DNA of 64,000 bases from contig NHNW01000001.1 of NCBI GenBank assembly GCA_002786025.1, positions 310,001-374,000 on the forward strand, in the 5' to 3' direction. Position numbers and translations under genes: made by a program. Below are positions 1 through 10,192 of the stretch, in pieces. The DNA comes from Zasmidium citrigriseum (taxonomy: Eukaryota > Ascomycota > Dothideomycetes > Mycosphaerellales > Mycosphaerellaceae). Every line of letters starts with the position of its first letter. The first letter of the stretch is position 1. The notes beneath the pieces were generated by a model. The model had not been told where the DNA came from. It did not search any database and saw only the letters and a list, made by a program, of their open reading frames with translations.

Positions 1-130
1 TAATATTCTAGCGCGCCTTCCTAACTAATAGTAAAGGTTACCGCGGCGACTAGATAACGTTACAGTTACTAAAATTTACTCCGTTTACTACTACTACCTC
101 GCGCGCCCTTCCTCTCGACGTCTATATACT

Positions 131-223
131 ATTACTTCTTCGTATCGCCGCCTCTTCGTATTACTACTTCTTCGTATCGCCGCTTCTTCGTATTACTACT
201 TCTTCGTATCGCCGCTTATTCGT
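131..223. repeat. Short tandem repeat, ~32-bp unit
   Basis: Three head-to-tail copies at 131-159, 160-191 and 192-223 (29, 32 and 32 bp), each built on attacttcttcgtatcgccg plus a ttcgt tail. A further partial copy of the cgtatcgccgc core follows at 221-232. The copies differ at few positions although the surrounding block is heavily mutated. Confidence 0.75.
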
Positions 224-369
224 ATCGCCGCGTCCTTATTACTACTTTACGTTAATACTATATAACGCTTACTAACGCTCGCGCGTCTACCTTACTCTTA
301 TTATAGTACTAGTATATATACTAAGCTTAAGATAGTAAATACTTTAATCGCTAATATTTTAAATAGACT

Positions 370-909
370 ATAGCGTAGAGAGCTACTTACTATAAGGTAC
401 GTTAGACTAGCCTTAGGCGTAAGACTACTAGCGGTAAGTCTATAAGCGGTAAGACCGTTATTTAGCCTACTAGGAAGAAGTATCGCTATAAGCTAGGTAG
501 TAAGTAACCCGTAGTTAGTAGCCGTAGTTAGTAAGACTAATATATTCTAGCGGTAGCTCTACGCGAGATTCGGAAGTACTAGAAGGAGTACTAGCTACTT
601 CTTCGTAAGCTTCTATTTATACGTCTTTACTAAGAGATTACGTATAATATAGGTACACCTCTAGGTAGTAGGGAGTAGCGCTTTCAAGCCTCTACTATTT
701 AGGCTCTTTAAGAGATAACTAAGGCGGCTATAGTTAACCTAATAGAGCGTATATTATACCTTTATAGTTTTAATATTATATACTAACCTAATCTAGTTAC
801 TAACCTCGCCGCTATCTACGCTAAGCGTATTACTATCTAGTAGAAGGATATATAACTCGTTCGGCGAATTATAGAAAGCGTTAGCTATAATACCTTCTAC
901 TTACCTTAA
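370..909 (+). pseudogene. Histone H3-like gene destroyed by RIP
   Basis: One reading frame (codons in phase with position 370) encodes an H3-fold protein interrupted only by TAA/TAG codons. An N-terminal tail like the H3 tail (RRKTTSGKS, from about 412) is followed by VALREIRKY at 553, LLLRKL, a degraded helix 2 (RFQASTI, AL, EIT), and a C-terminal AKRITI..KDI.LVRR near 814-870. These match the H3 blocks TVALREIRRYQ, LLIRKLPF and AKRVTIQSKDIQLARR in order. Each stop replaces a Gln or Trp codon as CAG/CAA/TGG-to-TAG/TAA RIP would predict; no TGA occurs. The likely start is ATA at 370, formerly ATG. The segment between helix 2 and the AKR block is about 15 residues longer than in canonical H3, so it may derive from a CENP-A-like or divergent H3 variant. 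Non-functional as it stands. Confidence 0.75.
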
Positions 910-1572
910 ACTACTAGAGGAAAGCTAGTAGTAGCTTTATTATCTAGAAATTAGCCTATATACGAGTATTAGGGCGTTTTAGACAATACCCCTATTTTAA
1001 GAGCTTTTAGCGTTCGTGTTTATAGAGTATAAACACTATAGAATAATACGCGTAGCTACGTATTATAATATAAATCTACTATTTTATACTATTTAACCTA
1101 CTCCGTAAATCGTAGTTAGCACCCGTAGCTAGTCCTAAGGCGTTATTACTAGTTAATTTACGTATATCTTCTACTCTTACCGTCTAATTACGCTATTTCT
1201 ATGTTTTATATTTTTTGAAATATTAAAATTTCTAAGCTACGATACCTATCGTTCTTAGTTAGTAACCCGTAATTTTGTTCTATATACCTACCTAACTACT
1301 TATCGATTTAGGTATACCTAACGTCTACTAGGTATAAATAGGTATTCTAGTATACCTAGAAATATTATACGTATACCTACTTCCTTAGGTACTATATAAA
1401 AAAATACCTAACTACTACCCTACCTAACCTAAGGTAATATCTAATAGAAAGAAATATTCTAAAAAAAACGTAGAATTGTAGGGTTTGTATTTAGCTATAC
1501 TTAACTAGATAATATTACTAGAGCTCCTTTAATATATATATTTAAGGTAGCCGTTAACCTTTTCTAAGCTAA

Positions 1573-1836
1573 TCTCTATAGCGTTTACTAAATCCGTAGT
1601 ACTAAGCGACTAATAAACGGATTAGATAGCTAAGGTATTATCGAGATTTATACTATAGCCTACTCTTTTTAAACTTAAGATAAAATAATCGATAGCTACG
1701 CCGACGAAAAACTATCTCTATAGCGTCTACTTAATCCGTAGCACTAAGCGACGGCCGACGTACTAACGAGATATATACTATAGCCTCCTTTTCTTAATCT
1801 TAAGGAAAAACGATCGATAGCTACGCAAACGAAAAA
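1573..1836. repeat. Imperfect direct duplication, ~130 bp
   Basis: Copy A (1573-1711) and copy B (1715-1836) share tctctatagcgt, aatccgtag-actaagcga, tatactatagcct and gatagctacg-c--acgaaaaa in the same order. Copy B is about 17 bp shorter. Tandem duplication is the substrate RIP recognises, and both copies carry the RIP bias. Confidence 0.6.
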
Positions 1837-1850
1837 GTTAGTCGTAAAAA

Positions 1851-2445
1851 AGCAACTGCATCCCGATTGTCTAGAAGCCGTTCGATTATACGAACCATAA
1901 TTCTCTGGAAATAGGGAGTTATCTCTTCATACTAATAACCATCTGTGCCACTAAGCAAGCTTTTAGCCCTCCGAGCTGAAGGGTTTCCTCGGGGATGATT
2001 TCGTGCTTCGAAATTAGTCTCAGCTTCTTTTGGTCTTTTGGGATTAGGAGGACTTCGTCGGGGCTTTGAAGATGCACGTTATGAACCTCAAAAGGCTTCG
2101 CTGCAAGAAGATCTCCAAGATTCGCTCTCCGTCTGTGCCATTGTCCACACGCCTAGACGAATATTTCCGTTATGTAGCAGGGAGGAGCGGTCAAATAATA
2201 CCAGAGCGTCGGGAGCCAGCCCCTCGGCGAGAGACGGCATGGAGGCACAAGTGAGGACGACAGCCGAGTCGTAGTCTGCAGAAGATGCTGCAGCTCGTCA
2301 AGCAACGACTTGGCGGAAACGCTCGAGAAGCATGGGCGGAAAATTGTTTGATAAGAGTTGGCATTCAGAAAGCAACTACATGTACATTGTGGTCGTCACC
2401 TTCAGCGAGAAAGTAGCTTTGTTCCGTCTCATCAAGTCCAAGCTT
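1851..2445. other. Intergenic, no gene seen
   Basis: Base composition is normal again. Short ORFs (60-110 codons) overlap in several frames with no recognisable motif, no convincing splice structure and no RNA gene. The right end is the 3' side of the coiled-coil gene at 2446. Confidence 0.5.
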
Positions 2446-3148
2446 TTACTTCTCCTCCAGCTTGATCTTCGCCACGCCGTCGGCGACCGCACCATCCCTA
2501 CGATTCATCCAGCGCTTCTTGAGCGGCTCTTCGTCGTCTTCATCGTCGCCTTGATATGCCCGCTTCTTGAGCGGCGTAAGCTTCTTGTCTTCCAAATCAC
2601 CCCACTTGCGCTTGACGCCGTCTTTACCCTCGAGGGCAGCACGCAAGGTGTCACTGAACTTGATTAGCTTTCGTCTCAGCCAAGACAGAACGAAACTTAC
2701 TAGTCGAACTTGACCCTCTTCCACTCCGTGCGGAACTTGACCACCTCCTTCGACTTCTCGTCTAGGTCGTTCTGCAGCTTCTCAATCTTCTCTGCGGCGG
2801 CTTTGTTCTTGCCGGAGGCAGACTTCTTCGCGCTCGTCATCTGCGACTGCTGGTAGCCGCCAGCTTGCTTGAGATTCTCGACGGTGCTCTTAAGGTTGGC
2901 CGAGTACTTCTTCTCCGCGGCGAGAGCTTCTTGAAGCGTAGCGATAGTGGTGGCTTGCTCGCTGATCTGGAGATGTTAGCTACACTCGTGTATGCGGTGT
3001 TCGGTGAGCTGACCTTCTGTGATGCTGCAGCAACGTCCTGGTTGACGCCGTTGTTCTTCAGGGTGAAGAGCTCGAACTCAATCTGACGCTTCTGCACCTC
3101 CACGTCGTCGAGCTTAGCCTTGAGGTATGCTTCCATCGTGGTGGCCAT
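2446..3148 (-). CDS. Small coiled-coil nuclear-type protein
   Basis: Spliced model on the minus strand: exons 3148-3014, 2966-2701 and 2653-2446, with two 47-nt GT-AG introns. The second has a GTAAGT donor and a CTAAT branch site close to its acceptor. Coding length closes at 202 aa. Residues 1-135 are helical and heptad-rich (EAYLKAKLDDVEVQKRQIEF, then AEKIEKLQNDLDEKSKEVV). The C-terminal third is basic/acidic with nuclear-localisation-like clusters (PLKKRAYQGDDEDDEEPLKKR). I do not recognise the family. The start is the first ATG of the frame (ATGGCCACCACGATGG). A 17-bp direct repeat (3154-3170 and 3185-3201) lies just upstream of the ATG. Confidence 0.7.
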
Positions 3149-3409
3149 GTCTGCTGAAGTTGTAGGTGTTGATATTCGTGTTGCCTGAAGTTGTAGGTGT
3201 TCGTGGAGGCGATGTTCGAGGCCGCGTTGTCGAGAAGAGAAGACATATCTGGCAGGCAGCACTGGCACCATCCAGAGTGAATGGCCAATCTCCAATTGTC
3301 CCACCAAATTGTGTGAGACCCGGGCAGACGCTTCCTTCACTCTTTCACGCATGAGTCCGCGGCATCACGTGAAGTCGTGCATGTGAAACACTTAGGACGT
3401 CACACTCTA

Positions 3410-5383
3410 TCATACCATAAACACCATCACTACCAACGCCGCGGTCATCGCCTTCATCAATACTCCGCCCACCCTCGTAGCATCGTTCTGATAATAGTAA
3501 GCCCCCAGATAACTGCACGTCACCTCCCCCGTCGAACTCCTTTTCCCGTAGCTCGCCTCCAAGCCACGCCCAGGGTACGGACAGGCAAACTGCATCGACG
3601 CAGGACAGCTCTGCATCAGACTATAACACAGATCTTCGCAGGGCAGGACCTCCTTGTACGGTCCAGGCTGGATCATGTCATCAATCTGTCCGTTTCGAGA
3701 AGAGTTCGTCGCAAAGCTGGAGATGTAAGTTTGCTCGAAGGCCACACTTCCGTCAAGAGTAGGAGCTCCAGGCATGGGGATGTATTGAGAGTTCAAGAAG
3801 GTATCGTCCAGCATCGAGTTGTTGTTGTAGAACTTCTGTCCAACATTCCGAGGCTGCAGGTATGGGGCGGTATTGGAGAAGTCCTCGCATCGGGGGATGG
3901 ATATAGCACAAAGCCATTCCTTGTACGCCGCAGCACAATGGGTGCAGTTCTTCGCCAGCGAATACTGCGCATCGGAGGTTGTGTTGCAAGGGACTTGGGC
4001 GAGAGTGTTGTTGAATGGGCCATACCAGGTCTGTGTGTAATTTTCGTAGAAATGCTGTAGGTCGGCGAACGTGGAGAAGTTCTCATTCTCAGGATTCGAA
4101 GGAACGGCGTAAGCGACTTCTTCGCAAAACGTCAAATTGAAGAGAAGCTGACAGTTGCCATCCCTCTTCGTTGTGAAGTTGACACCTTGACCCCAGACTT
4201 TCCCGCCGCCACCCACCACTCCATCTCCAGCCGCGGTGGAGTTGCCATTCAAGGCGAGAAAGGCGCGATAGTGGCTCGAACTGTTCAGACTCGTCACGTA
4301 GAACTGTTCCTTTGGTTTGTGTCCCAGCCCGCGGGTGATCATACCCATTTGGACATGAGTGCTGTTGCCTTGAAGATCCCCCTGCGATGCTTGGATCTGG
4401 CTGTTGTTTCTCACGAAGGTCTCCAATCCACAGAACGAATTCTCCAATCCCATCGACCCGGTAAGGTTTTGATCCATAGCAAACATGACAAAAGGTGCGG
4501 ACAGGTTGAGCCACTTTTGATAGACTTCACTCGAGGCATTCGCTTCGGTGAGGTTGTCGGTGACGAAGAGGGCGGAGTCGTAGTCGGTGTCGACGAGGTA
4601 AAGGAAGGCATCGTCTTCTGGTCCGGCAGCGTGGAAGTAGTCATCGATTGACGCAGCCATTTCGTAGTTCCAAAAACCTGAGAAGTTGCTCGACAGCCGC
4701 GGTGCATGTACAGCGACATGCCAAGTTCCTGAGGCGTTGGTTATAGATGCATTGACAAACCCCTTGTCAAACGGATACACCGTCTGATCACTACCGCCCG
4801 GTCCGAGGTCCTTGTTGCCGGCGCTGTTAGAGACGTACAAAGTTAGCTGAGGCGGCGGAGCGTCCTGTGTGCCAGTCCCGACCCAGTAGGGTTGCCGACA
4901 TGTGTTGGCGGAGAAGTAGATGGTCGTTCCTGTCTGCCGCTCCTCGAGACCATCCTCCTCTCTCCTCCGCAGCTCTGGGTGCCTATGAGATGCCACTCTC
5001 TTCCCTTCCAAGTCACTGGGAAATCCGATGCCCTTGCCAACTGGGTCTTGTGTCAGGAACCGGTTGGGGTACTCCCAGATATCGAGATTTCCCGTTGAGA
5101 CATCAAATGGTGTGCCAATGTTGTTTCCTTGGAACTGCGTGTTTTCCGTCTTTCTCTTCCGCAGCTCCGTCCTCTCATCATAGCCATCCTCCTCGGCTAT
5201 CCGGTGCCAGTTGTGGTCGTTCCCTTCCCTCAACCTCCCCGCCCCATCATGCGACAGCTCGGCAGCGTAGGCGAAGTGGGGATTCGACAGTGACCAGTAG
5301 ATCAGGGCTATCAGAGCCAAGGCAGAGACTGAAGCCAGCAGGCGCGACTGGAGAGGCGTGAGTTTGGGACATTGGCAAAGCAT
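3410..5383 (-). CDS. mid1: Mid1-type stretch-activated Ca2+ channel subunit
   Basis: Single-exon gene of 657 aa. An N-terminal hydrophobic segment (about residues 13-32) is followed by a long extracellular region with many N-glycosylation sequons (NLT, NNS, NFT, NYT, NNT). The C-terminal half holds the Mid1 cysteine pattern (PCNTT..KNCTHC..YKEWLCAISIPRCED, then PCEDLCYSLMQSCPASMQFACP) and the chain ends in a hydrophobic tail. Mid1 is the regulatory subunit that works with the Cch1 pore protein for high-affinity calcium influx at the plasma membrane during mating, stress and tip growth. Length fits filamentous-fungal orthologues. The stop lies 261 bp upstream of the coiled-coil gene on the same strand. 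Confidence 0.9.
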   Translation of the reverse strand: MLCQCPKLTPLQSRLLASVSALALIALIYWSLSNPHFAYAAELSHDGAGRLREGNDHNWHRIAEEDGYDERTELRKRKTENTQFQGNNIGTPFDVSTGNLDIWEYPNRFLTQDPVGKGIGFPSDLEGKRVASHRHPELRRREEDGLEERQTGTTIYFSANTCRQPYWVGTGTQDAPPPQLTLYVSNSAGNKDLGPGGSDQTVYPFDKGFVNASITNASGTWHVAVHAPRLSSNFSGFWNYEMAASIDDYFHAAGPEDDAFLYLVDTDYDSALFVTDNLTEANASSEVYQKWLNLSAPFVMFAMDQNLTGSMGLENSFCGLETFVRNNSQIQASQGDLQGNSTHVQMGMITRGLGHKPKEQFYVTSLNSSSHYRAFLALNGNSTAAGDGVVGGGGKVWGQGVNFTTKRDGNCQLLFNLTFCEEVAYAVPSNPENENFSTFADLQHFYENYTQTWYGPFNNTLAQVPCNTTSDAQYSLAKNCTHCAAAYKEWLCAISIPRCEDFSNTAPYLQPRNVGQKFYNNNSMLDDTFLNSQYIPMPGAPTLDGSVAFEQTYISSFATNSSRNGQIDDMIQPGPYKEVLPCEDLCYSLMQSCPASMQFACPYPGRGLEASYGKRSSTGEVTCSYLGAYYYQNDATRVGGVLMKAMTAALVVMVFMV

Positions 5384-5888
5384 CGCCGCCGGCGGAGTAG
5401 TTGAAGTTGAAGCCGGCGGAGGAGTCGGGGCAGCGCAAAGGCGCCGCAGCTATCGTGGGACGGCCAGCGTGGGTAGATAAGCGTCTATTGAGCTTGAAGG
5501 GATTATCGCCGCGGTATCGTCGAGTGCAGTGCGGTCAAGACGAGGTACGCGGCCTGAGAGTCGTCACTGTCGTCGGGGAGGTGGAACGCGCCAAGGTTGA
5601 TTAGTCAGCTCCATCGCGACTTCACTTCCAGGCTACCTCCTATCGCACCTGCCTCCGCTTAATGCTATCATTACGAGATCACTTAACGGGTTCAATAACA
5701 TTTCAACTGAATGTTGACCTCGGGACCTAAGTATCTCAAACCCTGCTGATGGACAAAGTCGATAGTCAAGATCCGCCACAAAGCCCTCAGTTCAATGTGG
5801 GCATTAACAAGGAAGAACGGATCAAGTTGGAAGAGTCATTATGAGTGGTCTCCGCAGAGGCGATTCATCAACACGACTACCTCACAAT
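5384..5888. other. Intergenic between mid1 and the O-methyltransferase
   Basis: About 500 bp holding the mid1 promoter and the 3' end of the next minus-strand gene. No conserved ORF, repeat or RNA gene seen. Confidence 0.5.
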
Positions 5889-7259
5889 TCAAGACAGCTC
5901 ACACTCCACAACATCCTGCCCATTATCAGGAGATTGATGATGCACCATGATTCGCAGCCCGGCAGCTTCCACCAGTGCTGCGTACTCCGCCAGAGTCCTC
6001 TCCTTCGAACCATGAGCGTATGCCATGTGCACATCCAGCCCGGCAGCTTGCAGGTCATTTCCCGTCGGCCGAAGCACCCTCTCGTTGATCAAGAGCCTAC
6101 TATAACCTGGCTTCATCGCCTGGGCCACCTCTTTCAACAACCGAACAGACTGCTCATCATTCCACTTGTGCAGCACGTAGCTCATGTAGTAGTAGAGGCT
6201 TTCGCGAGCTTCCTCCGGCTGAGGTCGAAAAAAGTCATGAACCAGGTATTGTACTCCAGGCATCCCGATATCTTTACCGAATCCCAACTCAGCGGCATCG
6301 GCGAGGGCGTCTTTGATCACAGGCGCTCGTTCCTCCAGTACGAGAATTCCCTTCACACCCGCCTCGTCCAGCTTCTGTCTCAAATTATGTACCATCATGC
6401 CCTTCCCGCCGCCAATATCAACCAACACTGTTGTATCATCCGAACATCCCGCCTCTCTCATCCTCTCCTTGAACATCTTCCCCACGTCAATCCATTCGTA
6501 CCAGGCCGTCGAGTGCACCGCCTTCATGAATTTGTTCAGCCTCTCCAAGACGATGGGCGGCTGCTCCGACCAGAATCCATACGTGGTACCTTCCCATTGC
6601 CAATAGCTTTGAAAAGGGCCCACATTATCTTCACTGGGAAAAACGTAGCCTCGTTCATTGAAGTACTTGACCGAGTGCTCTATCATGGGATTGTAAAATT
6701 CGTGGAAGTGGACGATCAGACTTTCGAGTGCTTCATCAGGTGCGGCGAAGGCCTGTGTAGTGCTGTTGGCGATGTAGGTGCCGTAATCGGTCTCTGTGGC
6801 GAGTCCGTAGAGCGTCAAGAGACGCATGATTCGGGTTATGAAATCGGGAGAGACGGCAGGTGCCTTGGAATACGAAAGAGCGAGCTCCGCGAGTTTTTCA
6901 GATGTCCGAGGCTCGGGGTACGCCTTCGATAAGGAATGGAATATTCCTAGGTCGATAGCGAAGCGGGTTGCGGTTGCGATGTAGGCCTGTGATTGAAGTC
7001 AGTCAGACATCGCGGTGAGATACTTCCCAGATCCCTCCTGAGATACAAGTTTCTGGAAATGCAGAATTACCATCATCGTAAGCTCATGAGCAATCTCACC
7101 TGGAGGCTTCGTGAGATTACGAAGACGCTCAGATATCCTCGTTGCCTCGACGCATTGAGACTTGGTGAGCACTTCAGCTTCATCTTTCTTGACCCTCTTG
7201 ACAAGAAACTGTAATTGCTCCAGTTCTATCTCAACGTCTTGCAAAGATGCCGTGAACAT
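5889..7259 (-). CDS. SAM-dependent O-methyltransferase (COMT type)
   Basis: Two exons, 7259-7071 and 6986-5889, joined over an 84-nt intron (donor GTAATT, acceptor CACAG), give 428 aa. The N-terminal half is the helical dimerisation/winged-helix region. The SAM-binding glycine loop is DIGGGKG at about residues 253-259. Further on, YVLHKWNDE carries the conserved catalytic-base His of plant and fungal O-methyltransferases. The protein should methylate a phenolic hydroxyl on a secondary metabolite or aromatic. No polyketide synthase, NRPS or other biosynthetic gene lies beside it, so the substrate is unknown. It is transcribed away from the amino-acid transporter across a 0.7-kb region. Confidence 0.85.
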
Positions 7260-7958
7260 TTTGAAGGGAAGTCAATGATATAAGACAACGAAAAGTAGAC
7301 TGGTGGACCTCAGTAGAGAGATGCGAGGAAGTACACGAGCTTACTTTTCAGTCGCAGCTTTGGCGGGCTATGCAAGGCCGATCAGCAAAGGATAGCGAAT
7401 GCCACTGACGCCCATAGATGTCCGGTCATTGCACAACAGTTGCGCCACAGATGACTGGTGCATGCCCGAGTTGGCTTATGGTGGGCTGGTCGACAAGAAG
7501 CACGGGATACCTAGGCTCCCTGCTTGGTCGATCAGCTTTGCGCCTCCACAGCATGGAATCACAGCAAAATCGCCGCTCATTGCGTAGAGTGTGCTACAGT
7601 TCTGGGAAGATAAGCCGAGAGGACTTCCAGATCGCGAACAGCATCTCACCAGCATCTGCACATCCGACCACTCCCGCTACTGTCCGTCAGACGACATGAT
7701 CTGCTGTCTATACTGAGTGATCCATCGCCGCCGCTGAATCTGGCAATGAACAAGTTCATGTTGTGGAAGAGTGGAATGTGTTGTGGAAAGAGAAGGTGAA
7801 GTCGGTCACCCCCTGTTTTGATGCCCCAATGCGGCCTTGCAACGATGTCATTGGCTCTTGGCACTCCGACAACATTGAACAGCTTGTGCCTCCCCTTGAC
7901 CAAACATTTCACTGTCAATCAGATCATCATGGCTGCTTCTTAATCAAATCGCCTGTTG
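7260..7958. promoter_or_regulatory. Divergent promoter region, OMT / transporter
   Basis: 700 bp between two divergent starts. Small ORFs here are unconvincing. No specific operator could be identified by eye. Confidence 0.45.
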
Positions 7959-9788
7959 ATGCCGCCCTCCCATTATGCGTCGCCCGCGATGACGCAGACC
8001 GGCGGCGCGCAACTGCGCCCACCCCGCGACTCTCTCGAACTGGCCAGTCTGGCCAGCTCCAACGACGACGATGCCCGCGATTCCCTCGACTCGTCCGTCT
8101 CCGGCGTGCCATCTTCACGCAAGCTATCCTTCAGCGACCCAGCCCCGAGCCGGCCAATGCGCGGTGGGCGATCCTACTCCGTCTCCAGCGCCTTCGACTT
8201 CAACAGCTCGCTGTTTCCGCTGTCATCTTCGGGCCCGGGATATACCTCATTGGGCACACCAGGTACACCCAACTTTGACTTAGGAGCACAGAGCTTGGAG
8301 AGGAACAAGAGCTTGACATATCTCAATGGCCTGTCGCTGGTCGTCGGCTTGATCATTGGCAGCGGCATCTTCTCATCCCCCGCCAGTGTCAACAGCAATG
8401 CCGGCTCTCCCGGTGCTGCCCTGCTGGTATGGGTCGTATCGGGAATGCTTGCTTGGACAGGTGCTGCAAGCTATGCGGAACTGGGTGGTGCTATCCCTCT
8501 GAACGGCGGGGCTCAGGTCTATCTGTCAAAGATCTTTGGGCAGTGGGCTGGCTTCCTCTTCACCTGGTGTACTGTGATGGTCCTGAAGCCTGGATCTGCC
8601 GCTATCATCGCCATCATCTTTGGAGAATACTTGGTTCGCGCCGTCATTGGTGCTGATGCCGTCGATGCCAGCCCCTGGATCAACAAGGGCGTGGCTCTGA
8701 TTGGATTGATCGCAGTGACAGGATTGAACTGTGTATCAACCAAGCTTGGGACTCGCAGTGCCGACATCTTCATGTTCTTCAAATTTGCAGCTCTCCTGGC
8801 CATTACTACTGCTGGTATCATCGTGGCCACGACGGGGCTTGCCTACAATAAAGAAGCTCTATCAACGACTTGGAAGACGACCAACTGGTTTGAGGGAACT
8901 TCCATGTCTTCCTCTCAATGGGCAGTCGCATTGTACGCTGGACTGTGGGCTTACGACGGATGGGACAATACAAACTTCGTCGTTGGAGAGATGAAGAATC
9001 CAAGCCGAGACTTGCCCAAGGTCATCCATACGGCTCTTCCTGTCGTGATCGTGGCATACATCCTGGCCAATCTGTCTTATTTCTTCGTGCTCCCACCGGA
9101 GACCATCAACACATCCAATACTGTTGCAGTCGCATTCGGCAGCATCGTTCTCGGTCCCATGGGGTCGCTTCTTCTGGCACTCGCTGTCTCAGGATCTTGC
9201 TTTGGCGGGCTGAATGCCACGACCTTTACTGCCGGTCGTCTGGTCTACAGCGCGGGTAAAGAAGGGTATCTGCCCGAGATATTTGGAACTGTCGGCTTCT
9301 CAGACTCTTCCCAGCGCATGCGGTTGCCACGCCGCGGACAGAAAGCCAGGAAGTTCGCCAGCTTCATTGCCGACGAGCAGGGCTTCTTCTACACACCCAT
9401 CTACGCCATGGCCTTGAACGCTTCGTTGACGACAGTGTACATAATCATCGGAGATTTCACGACCCTGACCACCTTCTACGGTGTGGCGTCGTATCTCTTC
9501 TACTTTGCTCCGGTGGTGGGACTCATCGTGTTGAGAGTCAAGGAGCCGGAGCTTGAGCGCCCATACAAGTGCTGGATCATTACACCAATCATATTTTGCT
9601 GCGTCAGCTTGTTTTTGCTGAGCAGAGCTATTTTTGCAAAGCCATTCCAGGCATTGATCGTGTTTGCCTTCATTGCGGTCGGCATTCCATTATTCTGGTG
9701 GAGAGTGGGAAGCAGAGGACGGAATGGGAGGAAGAGCGAGCAAAGTGAAGGTTGGTGGAAGTTTTGGAAGAGATGGGGTAGGCGATAG
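7959..9788 (+). CDS. APC/LAT-family amino-acid transporter
   Basis: Single exon; first ATG gives 609 aa (a second ATG lies at 7989). Residues 1-120 are a Ser/Pro-rich cytosolic tail, a usual site for phospho- and ubiquitin-regulation in fungal permeases. About twelve hydrophobic segments follow, beginning LTYLNGLSLVVGLIIGSGIF. The GSGIF helix-1 motif and WAYDGWDNTNFVVGEMKNP match the L-type (LAT) branch of the amino acid-polyamine-organocation superfamily, which also includes yeast methionine permease Mup1. Likely a plasma-membrane proton-coupled permease for neutral amino acids; substrate not readable from sequence. Confidence 0.85.
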   Translation: MPPSHYASPAMTQTGGAQLRPPRDSLELASLASSNDDDARDSLDSSVSGVPSSRKLSFSDPAPSRPMRGGRSYSVSSAFDFNSSLFPLSSSGPGYTSLGTPGTPNFDLGAQSLERNKSLTYLNGLSLVVGLIIGSGIFSSPASVNSNAGSPGAALLVWVVSGMLAWTGAASYAELGGAIPLNGGAQVYLSKIFGQWAGFLFTWCTVMVLKPGSAAIIAIIFGEYLVRAVIGADAVDASPWINKGVALIGLIAVTGLNCVSTKLGTRSADIFMFFKFAALLAITTAGIIVATTGLAYNKEALSTTWKTTNWFEGTSMSSSQWAVALYAGLWAYDGWDNTNFVVGEMKNPSRDLPKVIHTALPVVIVAYILANLSYFFVLPPETINTSNTVAVAFGSIVLGPMGSLLLALAVSGSCFGGLNATTFTAGRLVYSAGKEGYLPEIFGTVGFSDSSQRMRLPRRGQKARKFASFIADEQGFFYTPIYAMALNASLTTVYIIIGDFTTLTTFYGVASYLFYFAPVVGLIVLRVKEPELERPYKCWIITPIIFCCVSLFLLSRAIFAKPFQALIVFAFIAVGIPLFWWRVGSRGRNGRKSEQSEGWWKFWKRWGRR

Positions 9789-10192
9789 AAAGATGTTGAT
9801 ACTGTATGAATGCCAAATGCACTGTTAATCCCGCGGGCTTCTTGCCAACCAGTCTATGTTTTCAGTCCGCGGAGACAGTCCAAGGAATCGCGGGTGTCGG
9901 CAACAACATCTCGAATTGCAGACTCCGAGGATGAACTTGTTCTTCGTCCCGCAGGTCCTCGCAACGCTTCTCGATTGCTCTCGTGGCACCTGACTTTGTG
10001 CGGCTGGGTCTAGTGTTGGGTGGCGAAGCAGCTACAAGAGCTGTAAGGCCATCAAAAGAGGCCGCCCAGCTGGATGTACAACCCAGATCTCGATCATTTT
10101 CAATGCTTATATCCAACCCTCCGACCAGGAATTCCTTGACGTCAATCTGAGCGTTTACAGGTCGAGTTCCTGAGACACCAATCATAGACAGC
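9789..10192. other. Intergenic
   Basis: 404 bp between tandem plus-strand genes. It carries the transporter 3' end and the promoter of the CaaX-box gene. Opposite-strand ORFs here have no recognisable content. Confidence 0.45.

Larger units (their letters stand above)
1..1850. repeat. RIP-mutated repeat block
   Basis: CpA and TpG dinucleotides are almost absent while TpA is extremely common; CpG words such as gcgcgc survive. That is the known footprint of CpA-to-TpA repeat-induced point mutation acting on both strands. Ordinary composition resumes abruptly near 1850, where words such as aactgcatcc appear. No long ORF exists in any frame, as expected of RIP-inactivated repeat DNA. A histone-like relic lies at 370-909. 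Stretch 1290-1440 is rich in acctaa/taggta words. The block continues off the left edge, so the repeat's full extent and type cannot be seen. No transposase or reverse transcriptase relic was recognised. Confidence 0.85.

Noticed and set aside
3377..4060. Plus-strand ORF of 227 codons
   Set aside because: Shadow of the mid1 coding strand with His/Arg-rich nonsense composition.
5841..6932. Plus-strand ORF of 363 codons
   Set aside because: Antisense shadow of the O-methyltransferase exon; no domain.
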